From contig JAFEBU010000022.1 in the NCBI GenBank assembly GCA_018242505.1, forward strand, positions 1 through 64,000: a stretch of 64,000 nt of DNA, given 5' to 3'. Shown here piece by piece: positions 46,823 through 53,967 of this stretch. This stretch comes from Pseudomonadota bacterium (GTDB lineage Bacteria > Pseudomonadota > Alphaproteobacteria > Reyranellales > Reyranellaceae). The position numbers and the translations under genes were made by a program. The notes under the pieces were generated by a model that was not told where the DNA came from, ran no database searches, and worked only from the letters and a program-made list of their open reading frames with translations. Every line of letters starts with the position of its first letter. The first letter of the stretch is position 1.

Positions 46823-48073
46823 ATGCGCGACGTCTATATGGTCGGCACCTATACGACTGCGTTCAAGAAACACCCTGGCATGAGCTTCGGCGACCTCGCC
46901 CGCGAGGCCTATCTGGGCACGCTGGCCGATGCCGGCCTGAAGACCGGGGCCGATATCGAGTCAGGCTGGCTGGGCAATTGCGGCATGGGCTTCTGGGGGC
47001 AGAACTCGATCCGCGCCCAGGCGCTGTTCCAGCCGCTGGTCGAGGAGGGGCTGTTCCCCGAGCGCGTGCCGATGTTCAACGTCGAGAACGCCTGCGCCAC
47101 CGCGTCGACCGCCTTCATGGGCGCCTGGAAGGACGTCCTGGCGGGCACGCACGAGCTTTCGTTCTGCATCGGCATCGAGAAGCTGTTCAGCCCGGACGCC
47201 CCCGAGCGCACGGCCAGTCTCTTCAACCAGGGCTATATCACCAGCCAGCACGACCGGCTGGTCCAGGAGATGAACCGCGTCGGCACGATGATCGGCGCCA
47301 CCTTCGCGCCGGGCGACGATCGCACCATCTTCATGGATACCTACGCCATGCAGGCCAAGTGGCACATGTGGAAGCACGGCACGACCCAGGAGCAGATCGC
47401 GGCGGGCGCGGCCAAGAACCACAACTACGGCGCCTTGAACGAGAAGGCGCAGTACCGTTTCCAGATGACGCCGCAGTCCGTGCTCGAGGACCGGCCCGTC
47501 TCCTATCCGCTGACGCGCGCCATGTGCGCGCCGATCGGCGACGGCGCGGCGGCGGCGCTGCTGTGCTCGAAGGAATATCTGGAGCGGCTGCCCAAGGCCG
47601 TGCAGGAGCGCGCCGTCAAGATTGCGGGCGTGGGTTTCTCCGGCGGCATGTATCGCGAGCTCGACAAGCCCGGCCTCACGCGGGCGGCGGCCGACAAGGC
47701 CTACAAGATGGCCGGCCTCGGCCCGCAGGACATCGATGTCGCCGAGGTCCATGACGCCACGAGCTTCTGCGAGATCTACCAGTGCGAGATGCTGCGCTTC
47801 TGCCCGGAAGGCGAGGGCGGCAAGTTCGTCGAGTCGGGCGCCACAGGGCCCGGCGGCAAGCTCCCGGTCAACACGTCGGGCGGTCTTGTTTCCAAGGGCC
47901 ATCCGGTCGGTGCGACCGGCCTCTCCATGCTGGCCGAGCTTGCAACGCAGTTGCGCGGCGAGGCCGGCCAGCGCCAGGTCAAGGACGCGGAGATCGCGCT
48001 CGCCGAGAACGGTGGCGGCGTCATCGGCATGGAGGAAGCCGTTGCCTCGGTCGTGATCCTGCAGCGCGCGTGA
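46823..48073 (+). CDS. Thiolase family protein (SCP-x / acetyl-CoA acetyltransferase-like)
   Basis: 416 residues, full thiolase length. The acylated Cys is in NVENACATAS (about residue 93), the His loop in NTSGGLVSKGHPVGATG, and the C-terminal active-site stretch reads ENGGGVIG, lacking the second Cys as in SCP-x-type lipid thiolases. Likely cleaves 3-ketoacyl-CoA of branched, sterol or lipid substrates. The following SDR could supply the ketone by dehydrogenation. Confidence 0.88.
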   Translation: MRDVYMVGTYTTAFKKHPGMSFGDLAREAYLGTLADAGLKTGADIESGWLGNCGMGFWGQNSIRAQALFQPLVEEGLFPERVPMFNVENACATASTAFMGAWKDVLAGTHELSFCIGIEKLFSPDAPERTASLFNQGYITSQHDRLVQEMNRVGTMIGATFAPGDDRTIFMDTYAMQAKWHMWKHGTTQEQIAAGAAKNHNYGALNEKAQYRFQMTPQSVLEDRPVSYPLTRAMCAPIGDGAAAALLCSKEYLERLPKAVQERAVKIAGVGFSGGMYRELDKPGLTRAAADKAYKMAGLGPQDIDVAEVHDATSFCEIYQCEMLRFCPEGEGGKFVESGATGPGGKLPVNTSGGLVSKGHPVGATGLSMLAELATQLRGEAGQRQVKDAEIALAENGGGVIGMEEAVASVVILQRA

Positions 48074-48190
48074 GGTCTGCGTTCGCCAGGGGTTGAAACA
48101 GCTACGGCGCACCCAACATGGTGCTGCGCGCCGGTGATGGTCGTATAAGTTCTCCCGGACTGTTTGGACTTCGCAGGGAGATTGAGACCC

Positions 48191-49084
48191 ATGACCATCC
48201 GTTTCGACAATCGCGTCGCCATCGTCACCGGTGCGGGCAACGGGCTCGGCCGCGCGCATGCGCTGTTGCTGGCAAGCCGCGGGGCCAAGGTGGTCGTGAA
48301 CGATCCGGGCGGCGCGGTCGACGGCAAGGGCGGCACCCATGCCGCGGCGGACAAGGTCGTCGACGAGATCAAGGCGGCGGGCGGCCAGGCGGTCGCCAAC
48401 TACGATTCCGTCGCCGATGCCAGGAGCGCGGCCAACATCGTCAAGACCGCCGTCGATTCCTTCGGTACCGTCGACATCGTCGTCAACAACGCGGGCGTGC
48501 TGCGCGACAAGACCTTCCATAATATGACGGTCGAGGATTTCGACTTCGTGGTGAAGGTGCATTTCCTCGGCACCGCCTACGTCACCCACGCCGCCTGGCC
48601 GATCCTGCGCGCCAAGGCCTATGGCCGCGTCGTGGTGACGTCCTCGAATTCCGGCATCTACGGCAACTTCGGCCAGGCGAACTATGGCGGTGCCAAGCTT
48701 GCGGTCGTGGGCTTCATGAACGCGCTGCGTCTCGAGGGCCAGAAGTACAACATCATGGTCAATGCCCTGGCGCCGGTCGCCGGCACGCGCATGACCGAGA
48801 GCCTGATGACCCCCGAGGTGCTGGACAAGCTCAGGCCCGAATATGTCTCGCCCATGGTCGCCTATCTCTGCAGCGAGCAATGCCAGCGCACCGGCGAGAT
48901 CTGGAGCGCGGGCGCAGGCTACTTCGCCCGCATCGAGTATCGCGAGGCACCCGGCGTGCGCATCCAGGGCCGGGCGCCGACCATCGAGGACGTGGAAGGC
49001 AACATCGACAAGATCGCCGATCTCACGACGAACAAGATCTATCGGACATCGTCGGAGGAGGTGCAGGCGGTGGTGGGTGCCTGA
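48191..49084 (+). CDS. SDR family 3-hydroxyacyl-CoA dehydrogenase-like (MFE-2 type)
   Basis: 297 residues from an ATG following AGGGAG. The NAD motif is TGAGNGLGRAHA, the VNDPGGAVDGKG insert is specific to the multifunctional beta-oxidation enzyme (17beta-HSD4/MFE-2) dehydrogenase branch, and the active site is Y-x-x-x-K in NYGGAKLA. It fits with the thiolase upstream as consecutive beta-oxidation steps. The 3' end overlaps the cyclase gene by 8 nt. Confidence 0.9.
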   Translation: MTIRFDNRVAIVTGAGNGLGRAHALLLASRGAKVVVNDPGGAVDGKGGTHAAADKVVDEIKAAGGQAVANYDSVADARSAANIVKTAVDSFGTVDIVVNNAGVLRDKTFHNMTVEDFDFVVKVHFLGTAYVTHAAWPILRAKAYGRVVVTSSNSGIYGNFGQANYGGAKLAVVGFMNALRLEGQKYNIMVNALAPVAGTRMTESLMTPEVLDKLRPEYVSPMVAYLCSEQCQRTGEIWSAGAGYFARIEYREAPGVRIQGRAPTIEDVEGNIDKIADLTTNKIYRTSSEEVQAVVGA

Positions 49085-50273
49085 TTCGGCATCCCCTGCG
49101 ACGCTCGACTGGCCGGTCGAGCCGGTCATCGACTGGCTTGCGCGCGAGGGGCGCCTGATCGCCGATCCGGCAGCGCTCGTCGGAGAGACAGCCAACCACC
49201 TGGTAGCGGCCGGCGCACCGCTCGCACGCTTCACCATCGGCCTGCAGGCGATCCATCCGCAATGGCGCACCATGGGGATCCAGTGGACACGCGGCGGCAA
49301 GGTGGAGCAGGCGGGACGGCCGCACGGCATCGAGCAGTCGCCGGCCTATCTCGGCAGCCCGATCCAGGAGCTGGCGAAAACAAGCAAGCCGGTGCGCTAT
49401 CGGCTCGACAAGCTTTCACCCGGGAATCACGCCGTCCTTCATGAACTCGCGGCCCTGGGCGGTACGGACTATTACGCGACGCCGATGCGCGTGGCCAATG
49501 GTCGGCCGCCGGCACTGACCTTCATGACCGACCGGCCGGAAGGGTTCTCCGATACCGACATCGCGAAGTTCCATCGGCTGATGGACTACATGGCGCCGAT
49601 CGTCGAGAGCCGTATCAACCACCGCCTCTCGACCACGCTGCTGGATACCTATCTCGGCCGCATCGTCGGCGAGCAGATCATGGGCGGCCTGATCAAGCGG
49701 GGCGACGGGCGCGAGATCAACGCCGTCCTGTGGTTCTCAGACCTGCGCGATTTCACCGGCCTCAACGAACGCATGGCGTCGGCCGATCTGCTCGAGCTCC
49801 TGAACAACTACCTGCAACTGGTGGGCCACGCACTGACCTCCCATGGCGGCGAGATCCTGAAGTTCATCGGCGATGGCGTGATGGCCTATTTCCCGGCCGA
49901 GGACGCCCTCTTTCTGCCGATGGTGACCGCCAACGCGCTGGGTGCGGCGCGTCAGGTGATCGACGACATCGCTGTCGCCAACGAGGCGCGCGCGACCGGC
50001 GGCCTCGACCCGGTGCGGTTCGGCATCGGCCTGCATGTGGGACCAGTGACCTTCGGCAACGTCGGCACGGAAGAGCGGCTCGACTTCACCGTCATCGGTC
50101 CCGCGGTCAATCGTGCCTCGCGGCTGGAAAGCCTGACCAAGGAACTGAAGGTCCCCGTGCTCGCCTCGGCAGAGTTCAAGGACGCCACGATCCAGCCGCT
50201 GGTGTCGATGGGCCGCCACGTCCTGCGCGGCGTGCCAGAGCCGGTGGAAGTCTTCACCTTGCCGCCGACCTAG
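49077..50273 (+). CDS. Class III adenylate/guanylate cyclase with N-terminal sensor region
   Basis: 398 residues from GTG 49077, the first start in frame near a GGAGGAGG site, overlapping the SDR gene by 8 nt. N-terminal about 190 residues are of unknown fold. The catalytic domain has the metal Asp in LWFSDLRDFTGLNE and the second in KFIGDGVMAYFP, plus the late RLESLTKEL transition-state region. It probably makes cAMP. The stop codon TAG sits at the edge of the interrupted repeat. Confidence 0.88.
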   Translation: MPDSASPATLDWPVEPVIDWLAREGRLIADPAALVGETANHLVAAGAPLARFTIGLQAIHPQWRTMGIQWTRGGKVEQAGRPHGIEQSPAYLGSPIQELAKTSKPVRYRLDKLSPGNHAVLHELAALGGTDYYATPMRVANGRPPALTFMTDRPEGFSDTDIAKFHRLMDYMAPIVESRINHRLSTTLLDTYLGRIVGEQIMGGLIKRGDGREINAVLWFSDLRDFTGLNERMASADLLELLNNYLQLVGHALTSHGGEILKFIGDGVMAYFPAEDALFLPMVTANALGAARQVIDDIAVANEARATGGLDPVRFGIGLHVGPVTFGNVGTEERLDFTVIGPAVNRASRLESLTKELKVPVLASAEFKDATIQPLVSMGRHVLRGVPEPVEVFTLPPT

Positions 50274-50416
50274 CAGTCTGTTGAAAAAGTCGGGAGCTAC
50301 GATCTAACGCACTGCAAGCGAATCGAGATCGGCGCAATCTCGACTCCAACGTGCTCGACGCCAACTTGTGATCCTGGCGCTGCCTTTGAATCGACATTGC
50401 CTGGGCGCGCCCCTCA

Positions 50417-50424
50417 AAATCCTT
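50417..50424. repeat. Target-site duplication, left copy
   Basis: AAATCCTT immediately outside the left terminal repeat. An 8-bp duplication is the size expected of IS1595-family insertion. Confidence 0.9.
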
Positions 50425-50447
50425 CGGACCTATCACCTTTAGGACTT
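50425..50447. repeat. Terminal inverted repeat, left (IRL)
   Basis: 23 bp beginning CGGACCTATCACC; exact reverse complement of 53397-53419. Confidence 0.95.
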
Positions 50448-50480
50448 ATTGCCCATGTTCTGTTCCTAATTTTCCAATGA

Positions 50481-50502
50481 TTTCATGATGATACGCATGA
50501 AA
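50481..50502. repeat. Subterminal palindrome inside the element
   Basis: TTTCATG and CATGAAA, perfect 7-bp inverted arms with an 8-nt spacer, between IRL and the tRNA gene. Could bind the transposase or a regulator. Confidence 0.5.
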
Positions 50503-50557
50503 TCTCCCAAATCTTGGAAGATTCGACCAATCGTCCCACCTATGCTATATTAGCTGC

Positions 50558-50650
50558 GCGTCCGTAGCTCAGCTGGAACCGTGGCAGGTCTTTGAGAGCG
50601 CCGGTCTTGTAAACCGGAGGTCGTGGGTTCGAGTCCCACCGGGCGCACCA
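50558..50650 (+). tRNA. tRNA-Thr(UGU)-like gene with expanded D-loop, inside the mobile element
   Basis: 93 nt including an encoded CCA. Acceptor stem GCGTCCG/CGGGCGC pairs over 7 bp with one G-T. The anticodon arm CCGGT-CTTGTAA-ACCGG gives anticodon TGT at 50608-50610. The T arm is GTGGG-TTCGAGT-CCCAC and the variable loop is 5 nt. The D stem GCTC/GAGC (50567-50570, 50596-50599) encloses a 25-nt loop (50571-50595) instead of about 8, with an internal ACC/GGT mini-hairpin. Upstream TATATT at about 50545-50553 could be its -10. May be functional, or decayed. Confidence 0.7.
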
Positions 50651-50692
50651 ACCCTCGACCTATAAGCCACGAACGCGCGGCTCGTTTATAGC

Positions 50693-52444
50693 CTATTTCC
50701 CCGTGGCATGGGAACGGGGTTTCTTGGCGCTTCCCGAGAGCGGAAGCACCGCCTGACGCTCCCTATGTAAGATGCCTACGCGGGACGGCGTCTTGAAGTT
50801 ATTTCCCGCGATAAGATCATCAACCGTGCGAAACTGCATACGGGGATAGTCCTCGCCCAAGTAGGTGAAGAAACCGGCGTCCCGCGCCTCTGCCAGCATG
50901 CCCTTAGTCGGCGGAATCATCGTGATCATGCCAACCATCTCGGTCTCAGGATCACGCTTCAGCACTCCGGCCAATTCGCGCGCGAATGCTGGTGATAGCT
51001 TGGTGCCTCCCTTCACTGAGAGAACCATATTCTTCAGGTCGCTCTCGCCATTTTCGATGACTTCAAAATAGATTCGGCCATCAATGCCCCGATCACCACT
51101 GTGCTTGCGCGTGGCAAAGCCACCAGCCATTTCGACTGCCCAATGCTCGAATTGCTTCGGGTCGCGATCAAAGAGGTCTTGTGCGCCTTCTGTAGTAGTC
51201 GGGATTCCATTGACCTTGTAGTCCTCGCCTTCCACCAGCCCATAACGCTTTAGCAATACCTCGCGCACAATCCGGACGGACAAAATGGCGATATCGCAGC
51301 CAATCCATTTTCGCTTTGCCAAGTGGGCCGCATAGACGGAGGTACCGCATCCGCAGAACGGATCAAACACCACCTGCCCCTCTTCCGTGCTTGCCTTGAT
51401 GATCCGGTCCAACAACGCAATCGGCTTCTGCGTTGCGTATCCCAGATACTCGCCGCCGCCTTGCCCGCTGAGAGGTGGAATGTCGGTCCAAACATTGGTG
51501 ATGATGCTTCCCTCCTGCTCGTCAAGATAGCGCTTGAGGGCTAGCCGCTTGGTTGTGTCCGGAGAGCCGTCCCTGTGCTTCGGGAAGTGGAGGCGGCCTT
51601 CTTTGTCGAGGCGCGCCATCGTTTCTGGACTATACCGCCAACCCTGATCCGGCGGCGGGTAGCCCTTGTAAATGTGCCAGCCGTTTGGCTTGCCTGTCTT
51701 CTTGTTAATGGCGGCCATCCCGCCGCCCTTCGGGGCCGACATATCACCGAGCCTATAACGACCGCGTCCGTCGTGATCGTCAAAGCGATAGAATTTATCG
51801 ACGTACTCCGGATCATGATCGCCGTACTGCGGAAAGAACTTCGTCGCCTTGGACTTTGCATAGTAAAGGATCGTGTCGGTCACGACAGGGAACTTCGTCT
51901 TAGCGTCACTGTGCGCGCTCTGCCGTTTCCAAATGATTTCATTGCGGAAGTTGTTTGCGTGAAAAATGCCGTCCATCAGCACTTTGATGTAGTGGCTCGC
52001 CGTCTGATCGCAGTGGAGATAGATGGAGCCCGTCGGCTTCAGAATACGATGCATCTCTAGGAGCCGCATCGTCATGTGAATGAGGTACGCCAATAGACGC
52101 GGTTGAGTGTCACGAAGCGCACGAACCCAAGCATCCCAGAACTTACACAGATCTTCATCGGCGCCGTACTGTCGCAAGATCATAGGCATCTCTCGCGCTT
52201 GCTTTTCCTTCTCGGCGTCGAGTGTCCATTGATCCGCGAAGGCGTCTTCCTGCTCGGGGAGAGGAAGGCCGGTTAGCTGGCGATAAATCAGATTGTAGGT
52301 GCGATCGGAGTTGAAGGGCGGATCAAGATAGATGAGGTCCACGTACGAACTCGGGAAGTTCTGCATCACGGTGAGGTTGTCGCCGTAGAGCAGCCAATTC
52401 GACTTGTTCTTATTCGGATCAAATCCTTCGAACAGGCCGCTCAT
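50693..52444 (-). CDS. DNA N4/N6 methyltransferase fused to Mrr-like nuclease domain (passenger gene)
   Basis: 583 residues. Motif IV LDPPF is at 40-44 and motif I DPFCGCGT at 361-368, the beta-class order with a long recognition region between. The C-terminal about 150 residues look like an Mrr/PD-(D/E)xK nuclease: Glu438 in WAVEMAG, Asp455 in GDRGIDG, and Lys478 in LSVKGG. One protein could thus both modify and cut. The start overlaps the transposase stop (ATGA), so expression is coupled to it. An alternative is modification only, if the nuclease part is inactive. Confidence 0.88.
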   Translation of the reverse strand: MSGLFEGFDPNKNKSNWLLYGDNLTVMQNFPSSYVDLIYLDPPFNSDRTYNLIYRQLTGLPLPEQEDAFADQWTLDAEKEKQAREMPMILRQYGADEDLCKFWDAWVRALRDTQPRLLAYLIHMTMRLLEMHRILKPTGSIYLHCDQTASHYIKVLMDGIFHANNFRNEIIWKRQSAHSDAKTKFPVVTDTILYYAKSKATKFFPQYGDHDPEYVDKFYRFDDHDGRGRYRLGDMSAPKGGGMAAINKKTGKPNGWHIYKGYPPPDQGWRYSPETMARLDKEGRLHFPKHRDGSPDTTKRLALKRYLDEQEGSIITNVWTDIPPLSGQGGGEYLGYATQKPIALLDRIIKASTEEGQVVFDPFCGCGTSVYAAHLAKRKWIGCDIAILSVRIVREVLLKRYGLVEGEDYKVNGIPTTTEGAQDLFDRDPKQFEHWAVEMAGGFATRKHSGDRGIDGRIYFEVIENGESDLKNMVLSVKGGTKLSPAFARELAGVLKRDPETEMVGMITMIPPTKGMLAEARDAGFFTYLGEDYPRMQFRTVDDLIAGNNFKTPSRVGILHRERQAVLPLSGSAKKPRSHATGK

Positions 52445-53346
52445 GCGCCCACTCCCGCCATGTGGCGAAGCAGGCCGCCGAACGCATCGCTTGTGTTACG
52501 GTGATTGTACTTGTAGGCCGTTTCAGAGATGTAGTGATTGGCCCACTTCTCCGAATAGAAGTGGTGCTGGCCATACCATGAGCGTTTCACCAACGCCCAA
52601 AAGCCTTCAATCGTGTTGGTGTGCGTTTCACCTACAGCATACGCGCGCCTGTGATTGACCGCGTAGTGGCGCGTGAACTTATTGAAGTGTCGATAGGCGC
52701 GAAACTCGTCCGTGATCACAATCGAGTTGTCCTTGTCGGCAAAGCGCTCGAAGAAGCGCTTCATCCCATCAAAGCGCAGCTCGGACTTCGCCACAACTCG
52801 GGCCACAGCGCGACCATTGCGCTCCGCTACGCCAACGACTGCCATCTTCTTGGTGCCGCGTCCGCGCTTGCTGCCCGTGCCGCCCCCGCTGTTGCCGGTA
52901 TTGCCTTTGCGGGGCTTGCCGCCGACATAGGTCTCGTCCATCTCTACGATCCCATGGAAAAGACGCGCTTGCTCCGGATCGCTCATCATCGCTTCGCGGA
53001 TACGGAGCGCGAGACTCCACGCCGTCTTGTACGGCAGGCCCAGGTCGCGGGACAGTTGGGCGTTTGAGACGTTCTTCTTCGCGTTCAGCATGATCGCGAT
53101 GGCCAGAAACCACGTCGAAAGAGGTAAGTGAGTATGATGAAAGATAGTGCCGACCGTGGCGCTAAAAGCGCGATGACAGCTCTCGCACTGCCAGCGCGGC
53201 ATCTTCTTGTCCTTGCTCGCGTGGACACAGGTCTTCTCGCTCTTGCAGTAAGGGCAGATCGGGCGCCCGTTCCAACGAACCTTTTCGAGGTGATTCATCG
53301 CGGCCTCGGCGGTCGGCCAGCGCTTGGTGGCTTCGAGCAGATTCAT
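52441..53346 (-). CDS. IS1595 family (ISXO2-type) transposase
   Basis: 301 residues from an ATG following GGGAGGAA. N-terminal zinc ribbon with Cys31, 34, 54 and 57 (CPYCKSE, CESCHRAF). The DDE domain has Asp137 in VEMDETYVGGK, Asp213 in VITDEFRAY and Glu247 in NTIEGFWALVK. A Gly/Ser/Lys-rich loop lies at about 150-165. Full length, so the element should be able to transpose. It is first in the operon with the methyltransferase. Confidence 0.95.
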   Translation of the reverse strand: MNLLEATKRWPTAEAAMNHLEKVRWNGRPICPYCKSEKTCVHASKDKKMPRWQCESCHRAFSATVGTIFHHTHLPLSTWFLAIAIMLNAKKNVSNAQLSRDLGLPYKTAWSLALRIREAMMSDPEQARLFHGIVEMDETYVGGKPRKGNTGNSGGGTGSKRGRGTKKMAVVGVAERNGRAVARVVAKSELRFDGMKRFFERFADKDNSIVITDEFRAYRHFNKFTRHYAVNHRRAYAVGETHTNTIEGFWALVKRSWYGQHHFYSEKWANHYISETAYKYNHRNTSDAFGGLLRHMAGVGA

Positions 53347-53369
53347 GGGTTCCTCCCTACCGTGAGTCC

Positions 53370-53398
53370 ACGATAGGTGAGTCAACCCTTGGTGTCAA
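53370..53398 (-). promoter_or_regulatory. Promoter of the transposase-methyltransferase operon
   Basis: Minus-strand TTGACA at 53398-53393, then a 17-bp spacer and TATCGT at 53375-53370. The -35 starts at the inner edge of the right terminal repeat, so transposase binding could repress it. Confidence 0.6.
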
Positions 53399-53419
53399 GT
53401 CCTAAAGGTGATAGGTCCG
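53397..53419. repeat. Terminal inverted repeat, right (IRR)
   Basis: 23 bp ending GGTGATAGGTCCG; exact reverse complement of the left repeat. Confidence 0.95.
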
Positions 53420-53887
53420 AAATCCTTTTTCAACAGCCTGCCGGACCAGGCCCTTCCAGCCCTCGATCCAGGTCAGCGCGTCCTCGTCGGGCAGAGGCTG
53501 GCTCGATGCATCAATCTCGAGCCGATCGCCGACCTTGCGCGCACCACAGAGTTCGAGGATCCGGTCCACTCTCTTGCCGCCGCCGCAGAATGTGTCCTGG
53601 TAGGTCCGGTCGCCGAGCGCGATCACGCCGTAACGATGGCCGGACAGGTCCGGCCGCTCGCGCTCCAGCGTCTCCGCCAGCGGCTGGATGTTGGTGGGGA
53701 TGTCGCCCGAACCATGGGTGGCGCAGATCACCAGCAGCACGTCATGCGCCTGCAGATCGGCGGCGGATGCGGCCGCGTCGCTGACATCGACCGGGTGGCC
53801 GGCGGCCTCGAGGACGGGCTTCAGGGCATCGGCCACCATCTGGGCATTGCCCGATTCAGTGCCAATCAGGATCAAAATAGATGCCAT
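53402..53887 (-). CDS. Flavodoxin-domain protein (MioC-like)
   Basis: 161 residues. FMN-binding loop GTESGNAQMVAD near residues 8-19 and CATHGSGDIPTN near 55-66 identify a stand-alone flavodoxin of the MioC/sulfite-reductase-flavodoxin type. The start is taken at the ATG before the ASILILIG strand; an ATG 12 nt upstream is possible. The C-terminus is abnormal: QAVEKGF derives from the repeat element, and RTYHL plus the stop come from the right terminal repeat of the mobile element. Confidence 0.85.
   Translation of the reverse strand: MASILILIGTESGNAQMVADALKPVLEAAGHPVDVSDAAASAADLQAHDVLLVICATHGSGDIPTNIQPLAETLERERPDLSGHRYGVIALGDRTYQDTFCGGGKRVDRILELCGARKVGDRLEIDASSQPLPDEDALTWIEGWKGLVRQAVEKGFRTYHL
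53420..53427. repeat. Target-site duplication, right copy
   Basis: AAATCCTT directly outside the right terminal repeat, identical to 50417-50424. Confidence 0.9.
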
Positions 53888-53967
53888 TTCGTGCGACATA
53901 CGAGAGCCGGTGCCGCTCTGCGACGCGACCGGTTGGCGCGGCGCGATGCCCGTGCCAGTGTGGGGCC

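Larger units (their letters stand above)
50425..53419. mobile_element. IS1595/ISXO2-type element carrying a tRNA and a methyltransferase-nuclease gene
   Basis: 2995 bp, perfect 23-bp terminal inverted repeats (50425-50447 and 53397-53419) and a perfect 8-bp target duplication. Contents from left: a palindrome, a tRNA-Thr-like gene, a methyltransferase fused to an Mrr-like domain, and the transposase. Base composition is clearly less GC-rich than the flanks. The intact ends, TSD and ORFs suggest recent insertion. Passenger genes are known in this IS family; this combination is not one I recognise. Confidence 0.93.
50273..53441. repeat. TIR-bounded repeat element, copy C, split by the IS1595-type element
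   Basis: Left part 50273-50424 starts GCAGTCTGTTGAAAAAG; right part 53428-53441 ends TTTCAACAGCCTGC. Joined at one copy of the target duplication they make a 166-bp relative of copies A and B (shared ATCGAGATCGGC and TGCCTTTGAATCGA). It lies between the convergent cyclase and flavodoxin genes. Confidence 0.8.

Noticed and set aside
50273..50692. Small protein genes in the left part of the mobile element
   Set aside because: No frame has a start, ribosome-binding site and plausible codon use; the region is filled by the repeat, palindrome and tRNA.
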